A stretch of 20,931 bases of DNA from DSNY01 sp037446035 (GTDB lineage Bacteria; Pseudomonadota; Gammaproteobacteria; Burkholderiales; Burkholderiaceae_F): assembly GCA_037446035.1 (NCBI GenBank), contig JBBIJJ010000048.1, forward strand, positions 1-20,931, written 5' to 3'. The notes under the pieces are model-generated. The model saw nothing but the letters and a program-made list of their open reading frames with translations. It had not been told where the DNA came from and searched no databases. The position numbers and the translations under genes are program-made. Of the stretch, positions 8,384 to 16,432 are shown one piece after another (the stretch's first letter is position 1; the number at the start of each line of letters is the position of its first letter).

Positions 8384-8422
8384 GGAATGCACGGGTCCGG
8401 CTTGCGCCGGCCCGACTCCTCC
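8384..8422 (-). promoter_or_regulatory. atpF leader: Shine-Dalgarno separated from the start by a GNRA hairpin
   Basis: On the minus strand the order is GGAGGAG (8422-8416), then TC, then a hairpin (8413-8393), then 9 nt, then the atpF ATG. The hairpin is GGGCCGGC, loop GCAA, GCCGG-A-CCC: 8 bp with one bulged A and a GNRA tetraloop. In linear form the Shine-Dalgarno is 32 nt from the ATG, far too distant. With the hairpin folded the effective spacing falls to about 11 nt. Ribosome-site bridging by a hairpin is known for some phage T4 genes; its use here is inference. Confidence 0.45.
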
Positions 8423-8451
8423 GACTGACGGGAACGAGGAATCCGGGGCGA

Positions 8452-8739
<288 letters not shown>

Positions 8740-9570
8740 TCAGTGGCCTTCGTGCGCCTGGCCGATGTAGACCATGGTCAGCATCATGAAGATGAAGGCC
8801 TGCAGCAGAACGATCAGGATGTGAAACAGCAGCCACGCCGTACCGGCGATCACGTGGCCGATCGTCATCAGGATGCCGGTGGCGTTGAACGCGGCGAAGC
8901 CGCCGAGCAGCGCGATCAGGAAGAACAGCAACTCGCCCGCGTACATGTTGCCGAACAACCGCATGCCGAGCGACACCATCTTGGCGAGGTACTCGATCAG
9001 GTTCAGTCCGAGATTGAACGGGTACAGGTACCACTTGTCGCCGAACGGCGCGGCGAACATCTCGTGCACCCAGCCGCCAAAGCCCTTGATCTTGATGCCG
9101 TAGTACAGCATCAGCAGCAGCACGCCGAACGACATGCCGATCGTGCCGTTCAGGTCCGCGGTCGGCAGCGGCCGCAGGTATTCGATGTGGAATACGTTGT
9201 GCGCGATCCACGGAAAGAGATCCACCGGGATCAGGTCGATCGCGTTCATCAACACGATCCAGACGAACACGGTCAGCGCCAGCGGTGCGATGAAGGTGCG
9301 ATCGCCGTGCACGATGGACTTGCTCTGTTCCTCGACCATCTCGACGATCATTTCGACGAAGGCCTGGAACCGCCCCGGAACGCCGGCCGTGGCCCGCTTG
9401 GCCGCGGCGCGCAGCAGCGCGAGCGTCAGCAGCAGGCAGACGACGGAGAAAAAGATCGTGTCGAGGTTCAGCACCGAGAAGTCGACGATGAACTTCTGCT
9501 TCTCGGTCGCGTTGTGCGTCAGGTGATGGACGATGTATTCGGTGGCGGTGGGTGCCTGGCTCGCGGCCAT
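8740..9570 (-). CDS. atpB: F1Fo ATP synthase subunit a
   Basis: The product has 276 aa and is the stator subunit carrying the proton half-channels. Five or more hydrophobic segments are visible, starting near residue 38. The essential Arg is R204 in LGMRLFGNMYAGELLFFLIALL, the strongest signature of the family. The C-terminal helix LQAFIFMMLTMVYIGQAHEGH is also typical. It lies 16 nt downstream of atpI and 45 nt upstream of atpE. The Shine-Dalgarno is weak (GGGACGA). Confidence 0.97.
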   Translation of the reverse strand: MAASQAPTATEYIVHHLTHNATEKQKFIVDFSVLNLDTIFFSVVCLLLTLALLRAAAKRATAGVPGRFQAFVEMIVEMVEEQSKSIVHGDRTFIAPLALTVFVWIVLMNAIDLIPVDLFPWIAHNVFHIEYLRPLPTADLNGTIGMSFGVLLLMLYYGIKIKGFGGWVHEMFAAPFGDKWYLYPFNLGLNLIEYLAKMVSLGMRLFGNMYAGELLFFLIALLGGFAAFNATGILMTIGHVIAGTAWLLFHILIVLLQAFIFMMLTMVYIGQAHEGH

Positions 9571-9586
9571 TTTTTCGTCCCGTCGT

Positions 9587-9925
9587 TCAGCGCCAGAGAA
9601 AGGCGATCAGATAACTTTTCAGAGCGGCGATGACCGCGACGATCAACGCCAGCCAAACCACGTCCTTGTAGGCCCAGCCGATCAGCGCGAGCAGGCCGAT
9701 CGTCGAACCCACCTTGACGAACTCGCCCACGAAAAACGCGGCGGCGTCCGCACCTCGCGGACGGCGCGCGGCCATTGCCAGCCGCAGCGCGAACATCCCG
9801 TTCGGAACGAAACACGCTGCCCCGCCCAACAGCGCCGAGACCGCTGCTGCGCTCCCCCCCAGAGGCCACGCCGCCAGCGAAACGATTGCGGTGGCAAGTA
9901 TCTGCAGGCCGACGACCCGGAACAT
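9587..9925 (-). CDS. atpI: ATP synthase assembly protein I
   Basis: This small membrane protein, 112 aa from the ATG at 9925, is the first gene of the atp operon. The frame also allows a TTG start at 9940, adding five residues; no convincing Shine-Dalgarno decides between them. Four hydrophobic segments are visible (about residues 5-23, 27-45, 68-86 and 90-108), as usual for AtpI/UncI. The family assists c-ring assembly or Mg2+ supply and is poorly conserved, so the call rests on size, topology and position directly before atpB. A predicted sigma70 promoter lies about 90-125 nt upstream. Confidence 0.85.
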   Translation of the reverse strand: MFRVVGLQILATAIVSLAAWPLGGSAAAVSALLGGAACFVPNGMFALRLAMAARRPRGADAAAFFVGEFVKVGSTIGLLALIGWAYKDVVWLALIVAVIAALKSYLIAFLWR

Positions 9926-10021
9926 GGTTTTTCGCCGCAAACGTCCGACGAGCTCACCGTCGAACGCGCGGCGCCCGCATCGCTTCGCCCTGCGTCGTTT
10001 CGTTTTCCGTAAAGCCGCGGG

Positions 10022-10051
10022 ATTCTACGGGGGCGGGCGAAGCCCGGTCAA
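10022..10051 (-). promoter_or_regulatory. Predicted sigma70 promoter of the atp operon
   Basis: On the minus strand TTGACC (10051-10046) is followed by an 18-nt spacer and TAGAAT (10027-10022), each one mismatch from consensus. It begins 20 nt past the parB stop and points at atpI, giving a leader of about 90 nt. The spacer contains a CGGGC-TTC-GCCCG inverted repeat. This is the best promoter-like sequence I found in the window and separates atp transcription from the par operon. Confidence 0.65.
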
Positions 10052-10070
10052 ATTGGCGCGTGGCCGCGGT

Positions 10071-10928
10071 TTATTTCTTCAGGCGCGCGACGATCCCATC
10101 AAGCTGATCAAGCGAGGAAAAGCGGATCTCGATCTTGCCCCTGCCCTTGGCGTCGGCCTGCAGACGAACGACCGCGCCGAGCGCGTCGGCCAGCTCCTCC
10201 TCCAGCCGCTCGACATCGCGGCTGCGCGCGGTCGCTTGCGCCGCCTTGCCCTTGCGTTGCCCCTGCTGCGCGCGTGCGACCAGCGTTTCGGCCTCGCGCA
10301 CGCTCAGCCCCTTGGCGACGATCTGGTGGCCGAGCTGCACCTGCGTGGCGGCGTCGACCGCGAGCAACGCGCGCGCGTGCCCCATGTCGAGCTGGCCGCC
10401 CATCAGCATTTCCTGCACCGGCGCGGCCAGATTGAGCAGCCGCAACAGGTTCGACGTCGCGCTGCGCGAGCGGCCAATCGCCTGCGCAGCCTGTTCATGG
10501 GTGAAGTCGAACTCGCGGATCAGCCGCTGCACACCCTGCGCTTCCTCGAGCGGGTTGAGGTTCTCGCGCTGGATGTTCTCAATCAACGCCATCGCGAGCG
10601 CGGCTTCGTCGGCCACATCCTTGACGAGCACCGGGACTTCCTCGAGTCCGGCCATCTGCGCGGCGCGAAAGCGGCGCTCGCCGGCGATGATTTCATAGTA
10701 CTCGCCGTCGACCGGGCGCACGAGGATCGGCTGCATCACGCCCTGCGCCTTGATCGACTCGGCCAGCTCGGCGAGTGCCTCGGGGTCCATCTTCGTGCGC
10801 GGTTGATACCGGCCCGCGCGCAGCCGCGCGAGCGGCAGACTGGTCGGGGCACCGGCCGGCGCGGCAGCCGGCTCGCCGCCGAGCAGCGCATCGAGGCCGC
10901 GGCCCAGTCCGCGCACTTTTTTTATCAC
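10071..10928 (-). CDS. parB: Chromosome segregation protein ParB (CTPase, parS-binding)
   Basis: The product has 285 aa and starts at GTG 10928 with GGAG about 11 nt upstream. The N-terminal CTP-binding domain shows the GERRFRA box (residues 83-89) and ENIQRENLNPLEEA (117-130). A helix-turn-helix follows (THEQAAQAIGRSRSATSNLL, about 143-162), then a lysine/arginine-rich linker and the C-terminal dimerisation domain. The extreme N-terminus has the ParA-contacting GLGRGLDALLG motif. ParB loads at parS and spreads as a CTP-dependent clamp. Two parS sites lie 3.6 kb away, before mnmG. It starts 19 nt after parA. Confidence 0.97.
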   Translation of the reverse strand: MIKKVRGLGRGLDALLGGEPAAAPAGAPTSLPLARLRAGRYQPRTKMDPEALAELAESIKAQGVMQPILVRPVDGEYYEIIAGERRFRAAQMAGLEEVPVLVKDVADEAALAMALIENIQRENLNPLEEAQGVQRLIREFDFTHEQAAQAIGRSRSATSNLLRLLNLAAPVQEMLMGGQLDMGHARALLAVDAATQVQLGHQIVAKGLSVREAETLVARAQQGQRKGKAAQATARSRDVERLEEELADALGAVVRLQADAKGRGKIEIRFSSLDQLDGIVARLKK

Positions 10929-10947
10929 TACAGGGTCTCCGGATTCG

Positions 10948-11718
10948 TCACAGCGTCTTGACGCGCTCGATCATCTCGGCGCCGAACGACAGGTAGGCCT
11001 GCGCACCGCGCGAGCTGCGGTCATAGGCCACGCCCGGCAGGCCGTAACTCGGCGCTTCGGCGAGCCGCACGTTGCGCGGAATGATCGTCCTGAACACCTT
11101 GTCGCCGAAGTGCCCCTCGAGCTGCTCGGACACCTGCTGCTGCAGGGTCATCCGCGGATCGAACATCACCCGCAGCAGACCGATGATCTTCAAGTCGGCG
11201 TTGAGGTTGGCATGCACGCGCTTGATCGTGTTGACCAGATCGGTGAGACCCTCGAGCGCGAAGTACTCGCACTGCATCGGGATCACGACGCCGTGCGCCG
11301 CGCACAGCCCGTTTAAGGTCAGCAGCGACAGCGAAGGCGGGCAGTCGATCAGCACGAAGTCGTAGTCGGCGTCGACCGCACGCAGCGCGACCTTCAGCCG
11401 CGTTTCGCGATCGTCGAGGTCGACCAGCTCGACTTCCGCGCCGGCCAGATCGCGATTGGCGCCGAGCACGTCGTAGCCGCCAGCCTCGGACTTCACGCGC
11501 GCCTGCGCGATCGTCGCCAACCCGAGCAGCACGTGATAGACGGAGCGTGCCAGCGCCCGCTTGTCCACTCCGCTGCCCATCGTCGCATTGCCCTGTGGAT
11601 CGAGGTCGATCAGCAGCACGCGCTGGCCCTGCGCGGCAAGCCCGGCGGCAAGGTTGACGCTGGTGGTTGTCTTGCCGACGCCGCCCTTCTGGTTGGCGAT
11701 GCAGAAGATGCGCGCCAC
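10948..11718 (-). CDS. parA: Chromosome segregation ATPase ParA
   Basis: The product has 256 aa, starting at GTG 11718 with AAGAGG 8-13 nt upstream. The deviant Walker A motif KGGVGKTT is at residues 11-18, Walker A' (VLLIDLDPQGNAT) near 34-46, and Walker B (DFVLIDCPPSLSLLTLNGL) near 119-137. The small size without an N-terminal HTH marks the chromosomal (Soj-like) class. ParA forms a nucleoid gradient that moves ParB-parS complexes. It is followed by parB and preceded, after 3 nt, by the possible small ORF that overlaps the rsmG stop. Confidence 0.97.
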   Translation of the reverse strand: MARIFCIANQKGGVGKTTTSVNLAAGLAAQGQRVLLIDLDPQGNATMGSGVDKRALARSVYHVLLGLATIAQARVKSEAGGYDVLGANRDLAGAEVELVDLDDRETRLKVALRAVDADYDFVLIDCPPSLSLLTLNGLCAAHGVVIPMQCEYFALEGLTDLVNTIKRVHANLNADLKIIGLLRVMFDPRMTLQQQVSEQLEGHFGDKVFRTIIPRNVRLAEAPSYGLPGVAYDRSSRGAQAYLSFGAEMIERVKTL

Positions 11719-11721
11719 GCC

Positions 11722-11865
11722 CTAGCCTCTTGCCGATCCGCGCGCCGCAACGCCTGCCTGCAACCTGCGTTGGCCGGTCGAAGGCAGCAGCGCGAAGCTG
11801 CCCGGCAGCCTCTGGAACACCAGAACCGTCGCGACGAACGCCCTGTAGTCGGCAATGCTCCGCAT
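11722..11865 (-). CDS. Possible small ORF between rsmG and parA, 47 aa, unknown function
   Basis: The ATG at 11865 overlaps the rsmG stop in a TGATG coupling arrangement, and the TAG at 11724-11722 lies 3 nt before the parA start, so the frame fills the gap almost exactly. The peptide starts MRSIADYRAFVATVLVFQRL, with a hydrophobic stretch at about residues 8-27, and ends in a basic, Gly/Ala-rich tail. The first 27 codons are strongly GC-ending like neighbouring genes; the second half is less so. I do not recognise a family. It could also be a decayed remnant or chance, since random open frames of this size are common in GC-rich DNA. Confidence 0.35.
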   Translation of the reverse strand: MRSIADYRAFVATVLVFQRLPGSFALLPSTGQRRLQAGVAARGSARG

Positions 11866-12536
11866 CAGCAGGTTTCGAGAACGATCAGGTGCCGCTGTCC
11901 ATCCACGCGCGGGACGCGAAGTTTAACCGTGCGTCGCACGCGGACATCTGCTGGCAGCGCGGCGATCTCCTCATCCGGCATGCCCCCCTTCATCGCAAAC
12001 CAGACGCCGCCCGGCGCAAGTAGATGCCGCGTCCAGGCAACGAGGCCGGCCAGCGACGTGAACGCGCGCGCAACGATGACGTCGAAGCGCTCGGCCGGCG
12101 CCCATGTCTCAACGCGCGCGTTGACGACCGAAACGTTGGTCAGACCCAGCTCGACACGTGCCTGCTGCAGGAAAGCCGTCTTCTTCTTCACCTTGTCGAT
12201 CAGCCAGATCCGCCATCCGGGGCGCACGATGGCCAGCGGGATGCCCGGCAGGCCGCCGCCGGCGCCGGCGTCAAGCACGCGCAACGGTCGGGCATCGGCG
12301 TGGCGGTCGAGCTCGGGCAGAATCGACAGCGAATCGAGCAGGTGCAGCGCAACGACCTCGTCTTGCCGGTCAATCGCCGTCAGGTTGTAGACCGCGTTCC
12401 ACTTGAGCAGCAGCGCGGCAAAGCGACCCAGTTGTTCGGCGTGCGGACGCGACAATGCGACGTCGATCTGGGCCGCGCCCGCTGTGACGGCCTGGGTCCA
12501 TGCGTCGAGGTCACGCGGCGAGTTTGCCGGCGTCAC
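11865..12536 (-). CDS. rsmG: 16S rRNA (guanine-527-N7)-methyltransferase
   Basis: The product has 223 aa, also known as GidB, and methylates G527 of 16S rRNA with SAM. The SAM-binding motif is VLDAGAGGGLPGIPLAI (about residues 87-103), preceded by the conserved KWNAVYNLTAID and HLLDSLSILP. The C-terminal half carries VSVVNARVETW and the ARAF segment. The start is GTG at 12536, overlapping the mnmG stop by 26 nt; no ATG in this frame fits the family start and there is no clear Shine-Dalgarno, so coupling to mnmG is likely. Confidence 0.95.
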   Translation of the reverse strand: MTPANSPRDLDAWTQAVTAGAAQIDVALSRPHAEQLGRFAALLLKWNAVYNLTAIDRQDEVVALHLLDSLSILPELDRHADARPLRVLDAGAGGGLPGIPLAIVRPGWRIWLIDKVKKKTAFLQQARVELGLTNVSVVNARVETWAPAERFDVIVARAFTSLAGLVAWTRHLLAPGGVWFAMKGGMPDEEIAALPADVRVRRTVKLRVPRVDGQRHLIVLETC

Positions 12537-14430
12537 GTCGGTTGAGCCGCTTCAGATGAACGAGCAGCAGCGAAATGGCCGCCGGCGTCACGCCCGAAAT
12601 GCGCGCCGCCTGGCCGATCGTCTCCGGACGATGGGCCTTGAGCTTCTGGCGCACTTCGATCGACAAGCCGCGCACGGCGTCGTAGTCCAGGGTCGGCGGA
12701 ATGCGGGTCGTTTCGCTCGATTCGTGCCGGGCGACTTCCTCTCGCTGGCGACAGATGTACCCGGCGTACTTGATCGCGATTTCGACCTGCTCGGCAGCTT
12801 GTGGATCGTCGACACCGGGGCCACCGAGCGGCTCGCCGTCGGCCCGGCGCAGCGTCACCAGGTTGGCGTAAGAGACATCCGGCCGCCGCAACAAGTCAGC
12901 GAGTGTGTACTCTCGTTCGAGCGGCTTTCCGAGAACTTTCGCGGCTTCTGCGCTCGAAAGAATGCGAGGATTCACCGACGTCGATCTCAGGCGCTCGAAC
13001 TCGCGTTCGACCGCGTCGCGCTTTCGGCAGTATGCCGCCCACCGCACGTCGTCCACGCAGCCCAACGTGCGCCCGATCTCGGTCAGGCGAAAATCGGCGT
13101 TGTCCTCGCGCAGGCTGAGTCGGTACTCCGCGCGTGACGTGAACATCCTGTACGGCTCGGAGACGCCGCGCGTGATCAGATCGTCGATCAGCACGCCCAG
13201 GTAGGCCTGGTCGCGGCGCGGACACCAAGGCTCGCGGTCTTTCACTTTCAACGCAGCGTTGATACCGGCCAGCAAGCCCTGCGCGGCCGCCTCCTCGTAA
13301 CCCGTCGTGCCGTTGATCTGGCCGGCGAAGAACAGTCCTTCGATCTCCTTGGTCTCCAGGGTGCCACGCAGCGCGCGCGGATCGTAGTAGTCGTACTCAA
13401 TCGCGTAGCCCGGCCGCAGGATGTGAGCGTTCTCCAGCCCGCGCATCGAGCGCACGATCTGGAGTTGGACGTCGAATGGCAGCGAGGTCGAGATGCCATT
13501 CGGGTAGAACTCGTGCGTCGTCAGCCCTTCCGGCTCGAGGAAGATCTGGTGGCTCGACTTGTCGGCGAAGCGGTGGATCTTGTCTTCGATCGAAGGGCAA
13601 TAGCGCGGCCCGACGCCCTCGATCAAGCCCGAATACATCGGGCTGCGATCGAGGTTGGCGCGAATGATCTCGTGCGTGCGGGGGTTGGTGTGCGTCACCC
13701 AGCACGGCAGTTGCTGTGGATGCTGATCGGCACGCCCGAGGAACGAAAACACCGGAATCGGATCGAGGTCGCCCGGCTGTTCCTCGCATTGCGCAAAGTC
13801 GATCGTCCGGCCATCGATGCGGGGCGGCGTGCCAGTCTTCAGTCTTCCTTGCGGGAGCTTGAGCTCCTTCAGACGAGCGGCGAGCGATATCGACGGCGGA
13901 TCGCCCGCGCGCCCGGCGGAGTAGTGCTGCAGCCCGATATGGATCAGGCCGTTGAGGAAAGTGCCCGCCGTCAGCACGACCGCGCGACTGCGGAAACGGA
14001 TCCCGGACTGCGTGACCGCGCCGACCACCCGCCCGCCCTCCAGAAGCAGATCGTCGACCGGCTGCTGGAACAGCCAGAGATTCGACTGATTCTCGAGCCG
14101 GGTGCGGATCGCGCGCTTGTACAGCAGGCGATCCGCTTGCGCGCGCGTCGCGCGCACGGCTGGCCCTTTCGAGCGGTTGAGAATGCGGAACTGAATCCCC
14201 GCCTCGTCGGCAGCGCCAGCCATCGCCCCGCCCAGCGCATCGACCTCCTTGACCAGATGCCCCTTGCCGATGCCGCCGATCGAGGGGTTGCACGACATCT
14301 GTCCGAGCGTTTCGATGTTATGGGTCAGCAGCAAGGTGCGGCAGCCCATGCGCGCAGCGGCCAGACAGGCCTCGGTCCCGGCGTGACCGCCACCGACGAC
14401 GATGACGTCGAATTCGGTCGGATAGTCCAT
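12511..14430 (-). CDS. mnmG: tRNA uridine-5-carboxymethylaminomethyl modification enzyme MnmG (GidA)
   Basis: The product has 639 aa and is the FAD-dependent partner of MnmE that installs cmnm5/nm5 groups on U34 of certain tRNAs. The FAD dinucleotide fold VVGGGHAGTEACLAAARMG is at residues 11-29. The family signatures SCNPSIGGIGKGHLVKEVDALGG, GLQHYSAGRAGDPPS, LKTGTPPRIDGRTID and FAGQINGTTGYEEAAAQGLLAG follow in order. The C-terminal helical domain ends EGARISGVTP-like (ARISGVTPAAISLLLVHLKR). Start and length are normal. It is the first gene of the presumed mnmG-rsmG-parA-parB transcript and lies directly downstream of the two parS sites. Confidence 0.98.
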   Translation of the reverse strand: MDYPTEFDVIVVGGGHAGTEACLAAARMGCRTLLLTHNIETLGQMSCNPSIGGIGKGHLVKEVDALGGAMAGAADEAGIQFRILNRSKGPAVRATRAQADRLLYKRAIRTRLENQSNLWLFQQPVDDLLLEGGRVVGAVTQSGIRFRSRAVVLTAGTFLNGLIHIGLQHYSAGRAGDPPSISLAARLKELKLPQGRLKTGTPPRIDGRTIDFAQCEEQPGDLDPIPVFSFLGRADQHPQQLPCWVTHTNPRTHEIIRANLDRSPMYSGLIEGVGPRYCPSIEDKIHRFADKSSHQIFLEPEGLTTHEFYPNGISTSLPFDVQLQIVRSMRGLENAHILRPGYAIEYDYYDPRALRGTLETKEIEGLFFAGQINGTTGYEEAAAQGLLAGINAALKVKDREPWCPRRDQAYLGVLIDDLITRGVSEPYRMFTSRAEYRLSLREDNADFRLTEIGRTLGCVDDVRWAAYCRKRDAVEREFERLRSTSVNPRILSSAEAAKVLGKPLEREYTLADLLRRPDVSYANLVTLRRADGEPLGGPGVDDPQAAEQVEIAIKYAGYICRQREEVARHESSETTRIPPTLDYDAVRGLSIEVRQKLKAHRPETIGQAARISGVTPAAISLLLVHLKRLNRRDAGKLAA

Positions 14431-14477
14431 GGTTGGAGTCGTTGGAACGGCGGTACCACGCCTTTGGAAGGCCGCGG

Positions 14478-14506
14478 AGTATACGGTTCACGCCCGGAGC
14501 TTAGAA
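14478..14506 (-). promoter_or_regulatory. Possible mnmG promoter
   Basis: The minus strand has TATACT at 14483-14478, five of six matching the -10 consensus, with a poor -35 (TTCTAA, 14506-14501) 17 nt upstream. Transcription would start near 14471, about 40 nt before the mnmG ATG. The nearer parS site begins only about 14 bp upstream of the -35, so ParB occupancy could affect this promoter. Confidence 0.4.
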
Positions 14507-14519
14507 GCGTGCGGGCGCC

Positions 14520-14535
14520 TGTTCCACGTGGAACG
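14520..14535. promoter_or_regulatory. parS site 1
   Basis: TGTTCCACGTGGAACG contains the perfect 14-bp palindrome GTTCCACGTGGAAC and resembles the pseudomonad-type parS (universal consensus TGTTTCACGTGAAACA). Position before mnmG, with parAB just downstream, is classical for an oriC-proximal centromere. Confidence 0.92.
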
Positions 14536-14544
14536 TCCAGCGCC

Positions 14545-14560
14545 GGTTCCACGTGAAACC
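14545..14560. promoter_or_regulatory. parS site 2
   Basis: GGTTCCACGTGAAACC matches parS with mixed half-sites: GTTCCAC on one side and GTGAAAC on the other. It is centred 25 bp from site 1, so both could be bound by ParB nucleation complexes on one short stretch. Confidence 0.9.
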
Positions 14561-14610
14561 TTCGTGCCGGCGACGATCCTGAGGCTATCGCCCGCGGCGA
14601 CGGCGCCTCG

Positions 14611-16083
14611 TCAGCGGCCGAATTGCGGCTGCAGCGCAGTCCCGCGCACCTTGACGTTGATCGGCGCCTGGACCCGCTGCGCGCCGAGATCGACCCGAAG
14701 TGCACCCGTCAGACCGAGGTCCGGCGCCACCCGCAGCTCGCCGCGGGTGGTCATCGCGCCGGCCCGGCCGTGAATGCCTGCGACCGTCAACCCGGTGCGC
14801 GCCAGCGTCACCGAAGCTTCGAGTTCGCTGAAGCGCGTGATGCCGCTGCCAGTGACACCGTAAGCCACGCCCCGCGTCGCCGCGTAGCCGAGATTGATGC
14901 CATTCAGCGTGGCCCAGCGAACTTGCAGCGGGCCGGCGGCGACGGACTGAGCGGTCGCCTGCGCGAGCGTCTCGCCGCGACCGGCGATCAACACGCTGAG
15001 CAAGGCCGTTCCATGCATCGATACGGCCGCCTGCCCCTTCGGCCGGTCCTCGCTCGGCTGACCTTTGAAGTGAAGAAGTACAGACTCGATATCCAGGTTC
15101 GGCGCACGTGCCGTGCCGGTAAGCGCCCACTCGACGTCGTGCGCGGCCACCATGAGTCCCTGGACCACCCCAAAGGGGCCGCCGAGGCTGTAGCTGTCGA
15201 CTTCGATCAGATTCGGCCGCGCACGTCCGCTCGCGACGACTTCGCTCCAACGAGCGGCCGGCCCCACCGGCAACGCCCAGTTCGCCGCGTCAAGCTGGAA
15301 CGCGACCGCCTCGCCCCACTCGCCATCGGCCCTGACGGCCACGGTGAGCTTCATGCGTCCATCGATACCGATCTCAGTGAGCGTGACCGGGGCGAAACGC
15401 CCGTCGCCTCCTCGTCTCGCGACAACTTCGTACCGGCCCGGCAGCAAAGGCATGTCAACGAATTCGACCGACTCGAAGCGGATCGTCGAAATCGTCGGCG
15501 GAATCGCGCCGCCAGCGCCACCGAGCGACTTCAGTAACGCGAGCCCCTGCGCACCGTCGAGCTTCAACGGCGCGATCGCAGCTTCACCCCAGATCCAGTT
15601 ACCACCGCGCAGCGCGCGCACCGCATCTTCCCGATTGAAGTGCAGCGAAACCTCACCGAGCCGGTAAACGCCGGCGACGTCGATCCCTTGCAGCACCAGC
15701 CGCGGCGTAGGGGTAAAGCGGAACTCGGCGCTTGCCACCTGCACTGGCTGCGCGAGGCCCCGGGTAAGGCGCGCGGCGATACTGGCAGCGGACACCTCGT
15801 CGCGCAGAGGCAGCAGGGCAAGGTAGCCGTAATACGCCGCGGCGCCGAGCACGCCAACGATCAGCAGACGCTTGACCCAGACGCGGAGCCGATACGTATC
15901 GAAAACCCGGCGTCGTCGCGGCGCGTCATCGTCCTCGTCGGCGCGCGCACGCACCTCCTGCAGGTCTAAGCGGTCCGGAACGTTCACCGTCGTGATCGCG
16001 AAGTCGGTTGCGCGCGTCGGCTCCCACGGCTGCGCAGTGTCGCCGCGACGCGGATTCGATTGTGAGCGCACACTCTTCTCCAT
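14611..16083 (-). CDS. Single-pass membrane protein, AsmA-like
   Basis: The product has 490 aa from ATG 16083, supported by AGGAG 7 nt upstream; a longer open frame upstream is Arg/Gly-rich and non-coding in character. About 70 cytoplasmic residues, ending in a basic patch (RRRRVFDTYRLRVWVKR), precede one membrane helix near residues 72-92. The rest is predicted periplasmic and repetitive in beta-strands: LVLQGIDVAGVYRLGEVSLHF, then WGEAAIAPLKLDGAQG, then a tail VQAPINVKVRGTALQPQFGR, which resembles the ending of AsmA/YhdP/TamB-type proteins. Those proteins are linked to phospholipid transport to, or organisation of, the outer membrane. The family call is by pattern, not motif. It is divergent from the dehydrogenase gene and lies 180 bp before mnmG. 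Confidence 0.7.
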   Translation of the reverse strand: MEKSVRSQSNPRRGDTAQPWEPTRATDFAITTVNVPDRLDLQEVRARADEDDDAPRRRRVFDTYRLRVWVKRLLIVGVLGAAAYYGYLALLPLRDEVSAASIAARLTRGLAQPVQVASAEFRFTPTPRLVLQGIDVAGVYRLGEVSLHFNREDAVRALRGGNWIWGEAAIAPLKLDGAQGLALLKSLGGAGGAIPPTISTIRFESVEFVDMPLLPGRYEVVARRGGDGRFAPVTLTEIGIDGRMKLTVAVRADGEWGEAVAFQLDAANWALPVGPAARWSEVVASGRARPNLIEVDSYSLGGPFGVVQGLMVAAHDVEWALTGTARAPNLDIESVLLHFKGQPSEDRPKGQAAVSMHGTALLSVLIAGRGETLAQATAQSVAAGPLQVRWATLNGINLGYAATRGVAYGVTGSGITRFSELEASVTLARTGLTVAGIHGRAGAMTTRGELRVAPDLGLTGALRVDLGAQRVQAPINVKVRGTALQPQFGR

Positions 16084-16432
16084 TTCTTCACTCCTGCGTG
16101 CGCCTACCGACCGCGCCTGAGCGCAAGCACCGTCCGCAACAGATTCTCCGTCGCCCCCTCTGCGCCGCCCCTGGCGGCGGACGCCGCCCGCTTCGCGTCG
16201 CAACGACGGGCATCATCGCGGTAGCACGATGCGCTCGTCAATGCGCGCGGCGCCAGCAGCAGCGCGTTTGCGCGATCCGCGCGTCCGGCCCGAGGTCGTT
16301 GGGTAAGGTCCGCCGATTCTATCGACGGCGCATCCCGAACGTGGGCGCAAACGCACGTAAGCGAGAACGCAAATCGGCGCTTCCGTACGCGCTAGCATCC
16401 ACGCACCGAACCAAAAGGATGGAGACACGACG
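16084..16432. other. Divergent intergenic region, 349 bp
   Basis: This stretch separates the AsmA-like gene (minus) from the aldehyde dehydrogenase (plus) and should hold both promoters. I see AGGAG for the minus gene and GGAG for the plus gene at its two ends. A TAGAAT-like hexamer on the minus strand (16321-16316) lacks a matching -35. No convincing promoter pair, repeat, RNA structure or small gene stands out. Confidence 0.5.

Noticed and set aside
14525..14580. Peptide-like frames reading through the parS region
   Set aside because: The 'FHVERPAPVPRETF' type peptide is simply parS sequence translated; no start context or family.
14431..14610. Possible oriC next to mnmG
   Set aside because: No TTATCCACA-type DnaA boxes or AT-rich unwinding region; only parS sites. 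The IS ends contain TTATCC but belong to the inverted repeats.
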